A stretch of DNA of 8,779 nucleotides, taken from the NCBI GenBank assembly GCA_002449915.1, contig DJXY01000045.1, positions 1 to 8,779 on the forward strand, given 5' to 3'. The notes beneath the pieces were generated by a model. That model saw only the letters and a list, made by a program, of their open reading frames with translations, was not told the origin of the DNA and ran no database searches. Positions 1 through 6,120 of the stretch are shown here, in pieces. Source of the DNA: Oribacterium sp. UBA6992. Lineage in GTDB: Bacteria; Bacillota; Clostridia; Lachnospirales; Lachnospiraceae. Within the stretch, counting starts at the first letter, position 1. Every line of letters begins with the position of its first letter. The position numbers were made by a program, and so were the translations under genes.

Positions 1-1
1 A

Positions 2-1156
2 GTAATCTTTAATGAGATTGGCGAGAGAGTACCGATCTGGAACACTTACATCGGCGGCGGACTTCTTGCTACATTCTTTGGTGTTGCAGTCCTCAAGCAG
101 TTCAACCTTGTACCAGAGGCAGGACTTGATGCAATCAACAGCTTTATTTCAGATGATGCAAACTTCCTTGAGATGTTTATCATCATGCTGATTATCGGTT
201 CGGTTCTTTCTCTGGATCGTGATATTCTGCTTCGTTCGTTTGCAGGTTATATCCCGGCAATCCTCGGTGGCTTGCTGGCAGCTACGATTCTTGGTGGAAT
301 TACCGGTGCCATCTTTGGCATTCCATTCTCTGACACACTGATCAAGTATACACTTCCGATCATGGGTGGCGGTAATGGTGCCGGTGCAGTACCTCTTTCA
401 CAGATCTATGAGCAGGTTACAGGAGATGCGGCAGCAAACTACTATTCCTTTGCTATCATCGTACTGACAATTGCCAATATTTTCTGTATTATTGCTTCTG
501 CAGCACTCAATGCTCTTGGTGAGAAGGTTCCATCTCTTACCGGTGATAAGAAGACTCTGATCCGTGGCGCAGAAGAGCTTGCAAGAGATGATGAGAAGAT
601 CAAAACAGATAATACCGATCTTTCCGGAGCACTGCTCCTTGCCTTTGCATGCTTCTCTGTTGGTATCCTTATGAGCTCTGTCATTCTGCCTAAGATTGCA
701 GGAGCACCGATCCATAAGTATGCTTACATGATTATCTTTGTTGTTATCCTTGCAGCTACAGGTCTGGTCCCTGCAAGAGTAAGAGCAGGTGCCAAGAGAC
801 TGCAGTCCTTCTTCTCCGGTCAGCTGGGTATCATCATCATGGTCGGCATGGGCGCAGACTTTAACCTTGGCGAGCTGTTCAAAGCAGTTGCTCCTTCCAA
901 CATCATCATGGCTCTCATGATCGTTATCGGTGCTATTATTGGTTCTGCTGGTGTTGGTTATCTGGTAGGCTTCTATCCGATCGATTCTGCTATCACTGCT
1001 GGTCTTTGCATGGCTAACCGTGGTGGTAACGGTGACCTGGCTTGCCTCGGCGCTGCAGATCGTATGGATCTCATTGCTTACTCTCAGCTTTCATCCCGTC
1101 TGGGCGGCGGTATCGTCCTGATCATTGCATCCTTCGTCTTCTCCTTCATGCTGTAA
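2..1156 (+). CDS. 2-hydroxycarboxylate (citrate/malate) sodium symporter, 2HCT family, 5' truncated
   Basis: Open reading frame that enters from the left edge (first complete codon at base 2) and ends at TAA 1154-1156, giving 384 visible residues; family members such as CitS are about 450 residues, so roughly 50-60 N-terminal residues lie outside. The family imports citrate, malate or similar acids across the cytoplasmic membrane, with Na+ or H+ or by exchange. Two family signatures are visible: the first glycine-rich re-entrant loop GGGNGAGAVPLSQIY (about 367-411), and the second loop NRGGNGDLACLGAADRM (about 1016-1066). The arginine in SSRLGGG (codon 1097-1099) sits where the family has its substrate-binding arginine in the last helix (Arg425 of CitP, by known family work). 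Many hydrophobic helices lie between, with a hydrophilic loop around residues 176-200 (GDKKTL to TDNTDL). The substrate cannot be told from this part. A hairpin at 1207-1237 ends the unit. Confidence 0.93.
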   Translation, partial: VIFNEIGERVPIWNTYIGGGLLATFFGVAVLKQFNLVPEAGLDAINSFISDDANFLEMFIIMLIIGSVLSLDRDILLRSFAGYIPAILGGLLAATILGGITGAIFGIPFSDTLIKYTLPIMGGGNGAGAVPLSQIYEQVTGDAAANYYSFAIIVLTIANIFCIIASAALNALGEKVPSLTGDKKTLIRGAEELARDDEKIKTDNTDLSGALLLAFACFSVGILMSSVILPKIAGAPIHKYAYMIIFVVILAATGLVPARVRAGAKRLQSFFSGQLGIIIMVGMGADFNLGELFKAVAPSNIIMALMIVIGAIIGSAGVGYLVGFYPIDSAITAGLCMANRGGNGDLACLGAADRMDLIAYSQLSSRLGGGIVLIIASFVFSFML

Positions 1157-1206
1157 GACGTTCTGGAGACAAACTTTTACAACTGAATATACGGTAGATT
1201 AAACCG

Positions 1207-1241
1207 GGAAGCGCTGTCCGTCTTGGGTGGCGCTTCCTTTG
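1207..1241 (+). terminator. Hairpin terminator after the 2HCT carrier
   Basis: A perfect 8-bp stem GGAAGCGC (1207-1214) pairs with GCGCTTCC (1230-1237) around a 15-base loop, followed by only TTTGT. It lies 50 bases after the carrier stop codon. The short T-run makes it a weak or leaky intrinsic terminator, so some read-through into the next gene, whose own promoter is not obvious, is possible. Confidence 0.7.
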
Positions 1242-1258
1242 TATAACGGGAGTTTTTA

Positions 1259-2167
1259 ATGATCGTTTATTTTAAAAAAGTCAGTAATCTGATTATGATA
1301 CTGGGGGGAGTTCTCGGTGGTATAGCGGCCTGGTTCTACCTGCATGGTGAACTATTATCAACAGAGCATCCGACGAATGTTTTTATTTTTGCACTATGGA
1401 TTTTTGCCGGAGTTATTTTGTTCCGGGTAATAGCTTCGGTGTATGCTACACGTAAGTTAAAGGAACTGCAGGCAGAGCTCTATAAGGATTGTAAGCCTCA
1501 GGAATTTCTGGAGCATTTTGAAGCCTTAAATGCCGGGATCCCGCACAATCTCGCGGAGTATGCTCATGGACAGAATAATATATCCTTTGCCAGAGAGGCT
1601 CTCGGAGACTTTGACGGTGCCATGGATGCGATTAAAGACCTGAAACCTCAGGAGTTAAGGATTCATGCGCTTACAACAACGGCATTGATCGTCAATCAAA
1701 AAGCCAATCTGCAAATTCTGCGTAAGGACTTTGAAGCGGCGTCATTTCAGATTGAAGACTTATATCGTATTAAAGAAGTCGCAGAAAAAAGAGCCAAGAT
1801 GCTAGCAGATAATCTCGGTCAGGTAATACGGCTGCAGGAAGCACGTATTGCGGCTGCCAAGGGTGATGAAAATACAGATATTGCATACCTGGAGGAAGAG
1901 GAGAAGCTCTCCACCAATCTGATTCATAAAAAGGAAATTGCACTGGAGCTTGCCGAGTACTATCTACGTACGGGACAGAAAGAAAATGGAGTCAAGAAGC
2001 TCAAGGCAGTTTTAGAGAATGAGAGAGGGCTTTACCCGGAAACAAGAGCCAGAGAACTGCTGGAGCATCCGGAGAAATATTATGTATATCAGGAAGTGGT
2101 ACGGGACGATACCGGTAAAGAGATCGGGCAGCAGGATGCGGATGGATTTGTAGTGATCCGCGAGTAA
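1259..2167 (+). CDS. Membrane-anchored TPR-like helical repeat protein, unknown function
   Basis: A 302-residue protein that I do not recognise as a named family. The ATG at 1259 is preceded by GGGAG (1248-1252) with a 6-base gap, which supports the start. Two hydrophobic segments come first: about residues 11-29 (ILGGVLGGIAAWFYL region) and about 41-62 (NVFIFALWIFAGVILF region). They form a membrane hairpin with a short acidic loop between. From about residue 66 onward the protein is soluble and almost entirely helical and charged. It contains patterns typical of TPR-like units: NNISFAREALGDFDGAMDAIKDL (about 107-130), a long helical pair near 150-200, and ALELAEYYLRTGQKENGVKKLKAVLEN (about 230-256). 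The C-terminal end turns extended (YYVYQEVVRDDTGKEIG). It was probably retained in the membrane with the repeats in the cytosol as a protein-binding scaffold; this role is inference. It stands alone between a terminator and the YitT unit. Confidence 0.82.
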   Translation: MIVYFKKVSNLIMILGGVLGGIAAWFYLHGELLSTEHPTNVFIFALWIFAGVILFRVIASVYATRKLKELQAELYKDCKPQEFLEHFEALNAGIPHNLAEYAHGQNNISFAREALGDFDGAMDAIKDLKPQELRIHALTTTALIVNQKANLQILRKDFEAASFQIEDLYRIKEVAEKRAKMLADNLGQVIRLQEARIAAAKGDENTDIAYLEEEEKLSTNLIHKKEIALELAEYYLRTGQKENGVKKLKAVLENERGLYPETRARELLEHPEKYYVYQEVVRDDTGKEIGQQDADGFVVIRE

Positions 2168-2253
2168 GGAAATATGGGAAGCGATCCGTCAGGTATCGGA
2201 GAAAGATCCATTTGGATCATAAAAATCAATTCGGATATATCATCTGATTTCTA

Positions 2254-2282
2254 TTGCGTAAAGTCCGGATACGTGATATTAC
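2254..2282 (+). promoter_or_regulatory. Candidate sigma-A promoter for the YitT/DUF2752 unit
   Basis: TTGCGT (2254-2259) and TATTAC (2277-2282) are separated by 17 bases, a reasonable match to TTGACA/TATAAT (4/6 in each box). It lies about 73 bases before the YitT start codon, with a predicted transcript start near 2289, inside the palindrome at 2282-2297. Found by eye only. Confidence 0.45.
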
Positions 2283-2297
2283 AGACATACATGTCTG
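2282..2297. promoter_or_regulatory. Operator-like palindrome at the YitT transcript start
   Basis: CAGACAT-AC-ATGTCTG: perfect 7-bp arms around a 2-base centre. It begins at the last base of the candidate -10 box and covers the predicted transcription start, a typical position for repressor binding. Which protein would bind is unknown. It could also form a small hairpin at the 5' end of the transcript. Confidence 0.45.
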
Positions 2298-2354
2298 AAA
2301 TGCAGAGGAAATCTATGGCATCTCAGAAATACTAATGTAGACAGGGTGAATGGA

Positions 2355-3215
2355 ATGAAGTTTGAACCGAAGCAGGATCTGAAGCGATTGATCGTGGTTA
2401 TTTTTGCGGCCTTTCTGATGGCTGTCAACATTCGCACATTTGTTCGTGCAGGAGGATTGTATCCGGGCGGAGCAACCGGACTTACCGTTCTGATTCAGAG
2501 AGTCAGTCAGCTTTATTTCCATCATGCGATCCCGTATTCTGTGGTCAATATCGTGTTGAATGCAATTCCTGTTTATATTGGCTTTAGATTTATCGGAAAA
2601 AAATTTACATTGTTTTCGCTGATTATGATTCTGCTTACTGGTTTTTTTACGGATCTGTTACCGGCGATGGTTGTGACGTATGACACACTGCTGATTTCGA
2701 TCTTCGGCGGTCTTATTAACGGACTGGTCATCAGCCTCTGTCTTATGGTAGATGCGACCTCCGGTGGAACAGACTTTATTGCCATCTATTTATCACAGAA
2801 AAAGGGTATGGAAACCTGGAACCTGATTCTGGGACTTAATGTCCTGATCCTCGGTAGTGCAGGTATCCTGTTTGGCTGGGATAAGGCATTGTATTCTATC
2901 ATATTTCAGTATGTTTCCACGCAGATGCTGCATACTGCGTACCGGAACTATCAGAGGCAGACCTTATTTATTATAACGGACAAATCACAGGAGGTAGCAG
3001 CAGCGATCCACGATGTATGTCATCACGGTGCTTCCATCATGGATGCGGAGGGATCGTTTAAGCATCAGAAGCACAAGGTGGTTTACTCTGTGGTATCGGC
3101 AAGTGATACGCACAAGGTGATTCAGACGGTCAAAGAAATTGATCCCCATGCCTTTATTAATTCCATACGGTCTACGGAAATTGCCGGTCGTTTTTATATG
3201 AGACCGAAGGACTGA
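2355..3215 (+). CDS. YitT family membrane protein with C-terminal DUF2179 domain
   Basis: Integral membrane protein of the YitT/DUF161 family, common in multiple copies in Firmicutes; the biochemical role is not established. Helices can be seen at about residues 10-26, 45-75, 78-98, 103-130 and 150-180. The loop AGGLYPGGATGLTVLIQR near residues 30-50 is the family's N-terminal signature, and DATSGGTDFIAIYL near 130-145 is the second conserved stretch. The last 80 residues, from QTLFIITDKSQEVAAAIHD onward, form the soluble DUF2179 domain, ending in IDPHAFINS and GRFYMRPKD. The frame also allows a GTG start at 2346, but the ATG at 2355 is preferred because AGGG (2343-2346) lies 8 bases upstream of it, giving 286 residues; the GTG has no well-placed Shine-Dalgarno. 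The family's usual RG in the DUF2179 strand-turn is HG here (CHHGASIMDAEG). The following DUF2752 gene begins 15 bases after its stop and is probably cotranscribed. Confidence 0.9.
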   Translation: MKFEPKQDLKRLIVVIFAAFLMAVNIRTFVRAGGLYPGGATGLTVLIQRVSQLYFHHAIPYSVVNIVLNAIPVYIGFRFIGKKFTLFSLIMILLTGFFTDLLPAMVVTYDTLLISIFGGLINGLVISLCLMVDATSGGTDFIAIYLSQKKGMETWNLILGLNVLILGSAGILFGWDKALYSIIFQYVSTQMLHTAYRNYQRQTLFIITDKSQEVAAAIHDVCHHGASIMDAEGSFKHQKHKVVYSVVSASDTHKVIQTVKEIDPHAFINSIRSTEIAGRFYMRPKD

Positions 3216-3230
3216 TGTCGATAGACGGAT

Positions 3231-3659
3231 ATGAACAGTATAAATCGTATAGATCAGATGAGCAGGATGGATCAAAGGGATCCGGGCTTGAAAGGTCGTC
3301 TTGCGCGAAATATCATTTTATGGATGATTGTAGCCTTTTTTCTTTCTCTTTCTTATTGTCTGCATATTGATATTTGCTTCTTTCATCGTATTACCGGATG
3401 GAACTGTCCCGGATGCGGTGCTACGCATATGTTCCTGGCTCTTTTAAGAGGAGAGCTCCGGCGGGCATTCTGGTATAATCCGGTACTGTTGATTCTGCTC
3501 CCTGCACTGTGCGTGGTTATAGGGGATATTTACATTCGATTCCTGAAAACAGGCTTTGTTGTACCTCGACCATGGGAGAGAGGACTGCTTATTATGGTGG
3601 GAGTTTTGCTTATAGCATTTGGAGTGGTGAGAAATCTGTCAGCGTATCCGCTGTATTGA
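3231..3659 (+). CDS. DUF2752 family small membrane protein
   Basis: A 142-residue protein with the DUF2752 hallmark: GWNCPGCGATHMFLALLRGE followed by FWYNP, about residues 57-86, with the CPxCG cysteine pair and a T-H in place of the common T-R. Hydrophobic helices lie at about residues 29-46, 83-101 and 116-133. Function of the family is unknown; the CPGCG pair could bind a metal or form a redox pair, which is inference. The start is uncertain. ATG 3231 lacks a clear ribosome site but lies just after the YitT stop, so translational coupling is possible. An in-frame TTG at 3288 has AAAGGGA at a 7-base gap and would give 123 residues beginning just before the first helix, matching the compact form of the family. 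The polar first 19 residues (MNSINRIDQMSRMDQRDPG) may therefore not be translated. Confidence 0.85.
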   Translation: MNSINRIDQMSRMDQRDPGLKGRLARNIILWMIVAFFLSLSYCLHIDICFFHRITGWNCPGCGATHMFLALLRGELRRAFWYNPVLLILLPALCVVIGDIYIRFLKTGFVVPRPWERGLLIMVGVLLIAFGVVRNLSAYPLY

Positions 3660-3765
3660 GTTTAGATAAAAATATACCGCTTAGTATTGCGTGAGTCTGT
3701 AGCGCTGTTTAAGTATTATATGTATACTGCTTATACGCATGCTGGAGCTCAGGCTATAACAAAAG

Positions 3766-3808
3766 CAGCAGGAGAGGCTTTAACATATGCCGATCCTGCT
3801 GTTTTTTT
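3766..3808. terminator. Intrinsic terminator, likely bidirectional, between DUF2752 and the minus-strand LysR gene
   Basis: CAGCAGGA (3766-3773) pairs with TCCTGCTG (3794-3801), with an inner GGC/GCC (3776-3778 and 3789-3791) extending the stem. Seven Ts follow at 3802-3808 on the plus strand. On the minus strand the same stem is followed by C then TTTT (complement of 3761-3764), so it can also stop transcription of the convergent LysR gene that ends at 3889. It serves two converging units. Confidence 0.85.
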
Positions 3809-3888
3809 ATGTCTTATATTTTATAAGTGTCTATATGAAATTTGATTTTGATGCCTGACAGACTGTTATATCGAATTTGTCTTTGTGT

Positions 3889-4821
3889 TTAAGCCTCTTT
3901 GAAATTTTTACGCAGCAGCTCGATCATATGCTGATCTGCCTTGGACTGGAAGGAATCCTTAAGGGTTGTAATGCAAAGACTCCAGTAAGCCCCGTATTTC
4001 CTGTCGATGGAAAGATAATAAGGAGATTCGTCAAAGTGCCGCTTCCTTACATAATCGGAGGGAACCATCGTATACCCGTAACCGGAAGCGGCAAGCCGCA
4101 GCAGTGTATCATAGTTTCTTGAGGTCAGCCGGATCTCCGGAGTAATATGCGCCTGTCGCAGAGCAAAATCCGTCACATGCCGGATGCGCTGCCCTTTATG
4201 GAGAGTAAGCAGTGGTTCGTTCTGCAGATATTTCAGATCCAGAACCGGATGCTGGTAGCCCTCCGTAACTACTGCCTTGCGGATCAAAGGACTGTTGGAA
4301 GAAACCGCGATGATGAATGGATGGTTTGCAAGGATCTCATAATTCAGAGAGGGATTTGGCTGCGCATCGGCAACAGGAGCATGCATAATCGAGAAGTCAA
4401 GGTCTCCGGAGAGTAGATTTGCTTCCTGATCATCCGTGGACCCTTCATAGATATCGATATCAATATTTGGACACTCCTTCTGAAATACCGGAAGCACTTT
4501 TGGCAGCAGAAAGGATCCGAGATGATTGGTTATGCCAAAATAGATATGTCCCGCCTTAAGATCGTTGAGGTCGGCGACCTCTGCTTCAAAATCATCAAAG
4601 ATTTTAAGCACCTGGCAGGCCATCTGATAATATTTTTCACCGGCATACGTCAGCCTTAAACCATTGGGGCTCCTGACAAAAAGCTTGGTACCTACATTGT
4701 CCTCGATGCGCTGCAGAGACTGGGAGAGAGACGGCTGCGCTACAAACAGCTTCCGCGCGGCACGAGATATATTTTTAGCATCCGCGACAGTTTTGACATA
4801 TAGTAATTCACGAGTGGTCAT
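3889..4821 (-). CDS. LysR-type transcriptional regulator (divergent from AEC permease)
   Basis: A 310-residue LysR family regulator. The N-terminal winged helix-turn-helix covers about residues 1-60, with the recognition segment ISRAARKLFVAQPSLSQSLQ (18-37) and the wing GTKLFVRSPNGLRLTYAGEKY. A linker helix follows, then the periplasmic-binding-like effector domain from about residue 90 (AGHIYFGITNHLGSFLLPKVLP) to the end. The start was set at ATG 4819-4821, because GAGGTGA lies at the right distance upstream; a GTG three codons earlier (4828-4830) is inside that ribosome site. With this start it aligns without offset to the second LysR protein here (MxxRELxYV). Classical LysR logic predicts that it controls the divergent AEC gene and its own expression in response to a small acid ligand. 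The ligand is unknown. Confidence 0.93.
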   Translation of the reverse strand: MTTRELLYVKTVADAKNISRAARKLFVAQPSLSQSLQRIEDNVGTKLFVRSPNGLRLTYAGEKYYQMACQVLKIFDDFEAEVADLNDLKAGHIYFGITNHLGSFLLPKVLPVFQKECPNIDIDIYEGSTDDQEANLLSGDLDFSIMHAPVADAQPNPSLNYEILANHPFIIAVSSNSPLIRKAVVTEGYQHPVLDLKYLQNEPLLTLHKGQRIRHVTDFALRQAHITPEIRLTSRNYDTLLRLAASGYGYTMVPSDYVRKRHFDESPYYLSIDRKYGAYWSLCITTLKDSFQSKADQHMIELLRKNFKEA

Positions 4822-4846
4822 GATCTTCACCTCACAATATGTTCCT

Positions 4847-4874
4847 ATTTTATCATGTCAGGTCAAGATATCAA
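4847..4874 (-). promoter_or_regulatory. Candidate promoter of the minus-strand LysR gene
   Basis: On the minus strand, TTGATA (complement of 4869-4874) and TAAAAT (complement of 4847-4852) lie 16 bases apart, a good sigma-A match. The predicted transcript start is near 4840, about 20 bases before the start codon. A small inverted repeat ATCA-AA-TGAT (4870-4879) overlaps the -35 side, which could allow autoregulation. Confidence 0.55.
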
Positions 4875-4955
4875 ATGATCTTTGTATATGAAAAGGGTAT
4901 TTCTGATGCAGCTGAATAAGGTAGATGTGTATTTTTGATACTTTAATCTGCCTTA

Positions 4956-4978
4956 GAATCCTTAAGAAGCAGGGATTC
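4956..4978. promoter_or_regulatory. Inverted repeat upstream of the AEC promoter, possible LysR site
   Basis: GAATCC (4956-4961) and GGATTC (4973-4978) form a perfect 6-bp inverted repeat with an 11-base spacer. Relative to the predicted AEC transcript start (about 5024) it spans roughly -68 to -46, where LysR regulators usually place their main recognition site. The 11-base spacer is wider than the common N7 form, so the assignment is tentative. Confidence 0.35.
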
Positions 4979-4989
4979 CGAACAGGTAC

Positions 4990-5017
4990 TTTGCATCTCG
5001 GATTCATGGTATATAAT
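4990..5017 (+). promoter_or_regulatory. Candidate promoter of the AEC permease gene
   Basis: A perfect TATAAT (5012-5017) with TTTGCA (4990-4995, 4/6) 16 bases upstream. The weak -35 fits a promoter that depends on an activator such as the divergent LysR protein. The predicted transcript start is near 5024, giving a leader of about 47 bases. Confidence 0.55.
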
Positions 5018-5036
5018 AAAACCATGACCATGTCAT
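5004..5036. promoter_or_regulatory. Overlapping palindromes across the AEC -10 box and start site
   Basis: TCATGGT (5004-5010) and ACCATGA (5021-5027) are perfect 7-bp arms enclosing the TATAAT. Sharing its right arm is a second perfect repeat, ATGAC-CAT-GTCAT (5024-5036). Their position over the -10 and start site suits a repressor or the activation half-site of a LysR protein. Binding is inferred from symmetry only. Confidence 0.4.
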
Positions 5037-5070
5037 AGTTCATCGAGATATGCTGGAGGAAAATGTGTAA

Positions 5071-6015
5071 ATGGAAAATCTGATATTCAGTCTAAATGCC
5101 ACAATGCCGATTTTTATGCTCATGGTCCTGGGGTATTTTTTAAACCGGATCGGCTGGATGGATGATGTCCTCGCAGCTAAGCTCAATACGTTTGTGTTCC
5201 GCGTATCTCTGCCGGTAACCTTATATAATCAGCTGGCGGGCGTAGATATTTATGCCGCCTGGGATAGCGGATTTGTACTGTTCTGCTTTTGCGCGACCTT
5301 AATCAGTGTATTGCTGGCTGCATTCATTTCGCTTCTGTTTCCTGACAAGGCAGAGCGTGGAGAGCTGATTCAGGCATCTTACCGGAGCAGCGCAGCGCTG
5401 CTGGGACTGGCATTTATTGAAAATATCTATGGCAGCTCTGCCATGGCGCCTCTTATGATTATCGGGGCGGTGCCTCTTTATAATGTAGTGGCGGTAGTTG
5501 CATTGTCTCTTACAGATCCGGAGCAGCAGGGGCTCGATCGTGAAACCCTGTTGCATACGCTCCGAGGTATTGTTACCAATCCGATCCTGATTGGAATCCT
5601 CATCGGACTAGGCTGGTCCTTACTTAAGCTGCCGCGACCGCTTATTTTGACTAAGACCTGTGCCAGCGTCGGTGCGACGGCTACACCGCTGGGACTCATG
5701 GCAATGGGGGCAAGCTTTGATTTTAAAAAGGCATCTGGTAAGCTGAAGCCGGCATTGGCCGCGAGCTTCCTGAAGCTTTTTGGATTTAATCTTATATTTT
5801 TGCCGATTGCCATCCGGCTTGGATATCGGGAAGAAAAGCTGGTAGCGATCCTTGTCATGCTGGGTTCTGCCACCACGGTAAGCTGCTATGTCATGGCTAA
5901 AAATATGCATCATGATGGGGTGCTTTCATCGAGTGTTGTGATGCTTACCACGCTTTTCAGTGCATTTTCACTTACCTTCTGGCTGTTTCTGATGAAATCC
6001 TTTGGTATGCTTTAA
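5071..6015 (+). CDS. AEC (auxin efflux carrier) family permease, probable organic-acid transporter
   Basis: A 314-residue, highly hydrophobic protein with about ten helices, the usual size for bacterial AEC permeases. Known bacterial members carry malate (MleP) or malonate (MdcF). Family features seen: the N-terminal PIFMLMVLGYFLNRIGWM (about 14-31), FVFRVSLPVTLYNQLAG (about 42-58), a mid-protein loop with TDPEQQGLDRETLLHTLRG (about 148-166), then VTNPILIGILIGLGW (about 168-182), and GATATPLGLMAMGASFDF (about 202-219), where the glycine-rich helix break typical of the second half lies. GGAGG (5055-5059) lies 11 bases before the ATG, slightly longer than ideal. The gene is divergent from a LysR gene, the arrangement seen in malolactic loci, and another LysR gene follows 105 bases downstream. 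An organic-acid substrate is inference. Confidence 0.92.
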   Translation: MENLIFSLNATMPIFMLMVLGYFLNRIGWMDDVLAAKLNTFVFRVSLPVTLYNQLAGVDIYAAWDSGFVLFCFCATLISVLLAAFISLLFPDKAERGELIQASYRSSAALLGLAFIENIYGSSAMAPLMIIGAVPLYNVVAVVALSLTDPEQQGLDRETLLHTLRGIVTNPILIGILIGLGWSLLKLPRPLILTKTCASVGATATPLGLMAMGASFDFKKASGKLKPALAASFLKLFGFNLIFLPIAIRLGYREEKLVAILVMLGSATTVSCYVMAKNMHHDGVLSSSVVMLTTLFSAFSLTFWLFLMKSFGML

Positions 6016-6032
6016 CCTAAAATCACGTCGAG

Positions 6033-6051
6033 AGGCAATTGTATGTTGCCT
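6033..6051 (+). repeat. Small hairpin between AEC and the second LysR gene
   Basis: AGGCAA (6033-6038) pairs with TTGCCT (6046-6051) around a 7-base loop. No T-run follows, so it is not a proper terminator. Its right arm doubles as the -35 box of the candidate promoter for the next gene, so it may be an operator or an mRNA-processing hairpin instead. Confidence 0.4.
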
Positions 6052-6074
6052 GTTAATGCTGGATCCATTATGAT
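6046..6074 (+). promoter_or_regulatory. Candidate internal promoter for the second LysR gene
   Basis: TTGCCT (6046-6051) and TATGAT (6069-6074) are separated by exactly 17 bases, 4/6 and 5/6 matches. The predicted start near 6081 gives a short leader that contains only the duplicated Shine-Dalgarno block. It would let the second regulator be made apart from AEC read-through. Confidence 0.5.
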
Positions 6075-6090
6075 CAAACTACAAGGCATT

Positions 6091-6114
6091 AAGAACAGGA
6101 GAAAGAACAGGAGA
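6091..6114 (+). repeat. Perfect 12-bp tandem duplication containing the Shine-Dalgarno
   Basis: AAGAACAGGAGA occurs twice head-to-tail with no mismatch (6091-6102 and 6103-6114). The second copy provides AGGAG (6109-6113), 7 bases from ATG 6121. The first copy puts a second AGGAG 19 bases from that ATG, too far to serve it directly. Confidence 0.9.
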
Positions 6115-6120
6115 ATGTCT

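Noticed and set aside
2205..2218. GATCC-ATTT-GGATC hairpin after the TPR-like gene as a terminator
   Set aside because: Five-bp stem and no T-run on the plus strand (ATAAAAAT follows); too weak to call.
3722..3736. GTATA-CTGCT-TATAC inverted repeat after the DUF2752 gene
   Set aside because: Short AT-rich stem without context; the strong terminator just downstream explains the region.
3877..4891. Plus-strand open frames inside the minus-strand LysR gene (for example 3877-4122, 4147-4416, 4664-4891)
   Set aside because: They are antisense shadows of a clear LysR coding region and show no family features or ribosome sites.
5063..5083. Six-codon leader ORF (ATG TGT AAA TGG AAA ATC TGA) overlapping the AEC start
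   Set aside because: Only 3 bases from the Shine-Dalgarno core, no attenuator-like content or following alternative hairpins; likely chance.
6043..6120. Upstream in-frame extension of the second LysR gene (ATG 6043, 26 extra residues)
   Set aside because: No ribosome site before 6043, the ATG lies within a hairpin loop and ahead of a candidate internal promoter, and the extra residues do not match LysR proteins; ATG 6121 has AGGAG at 7 bases.
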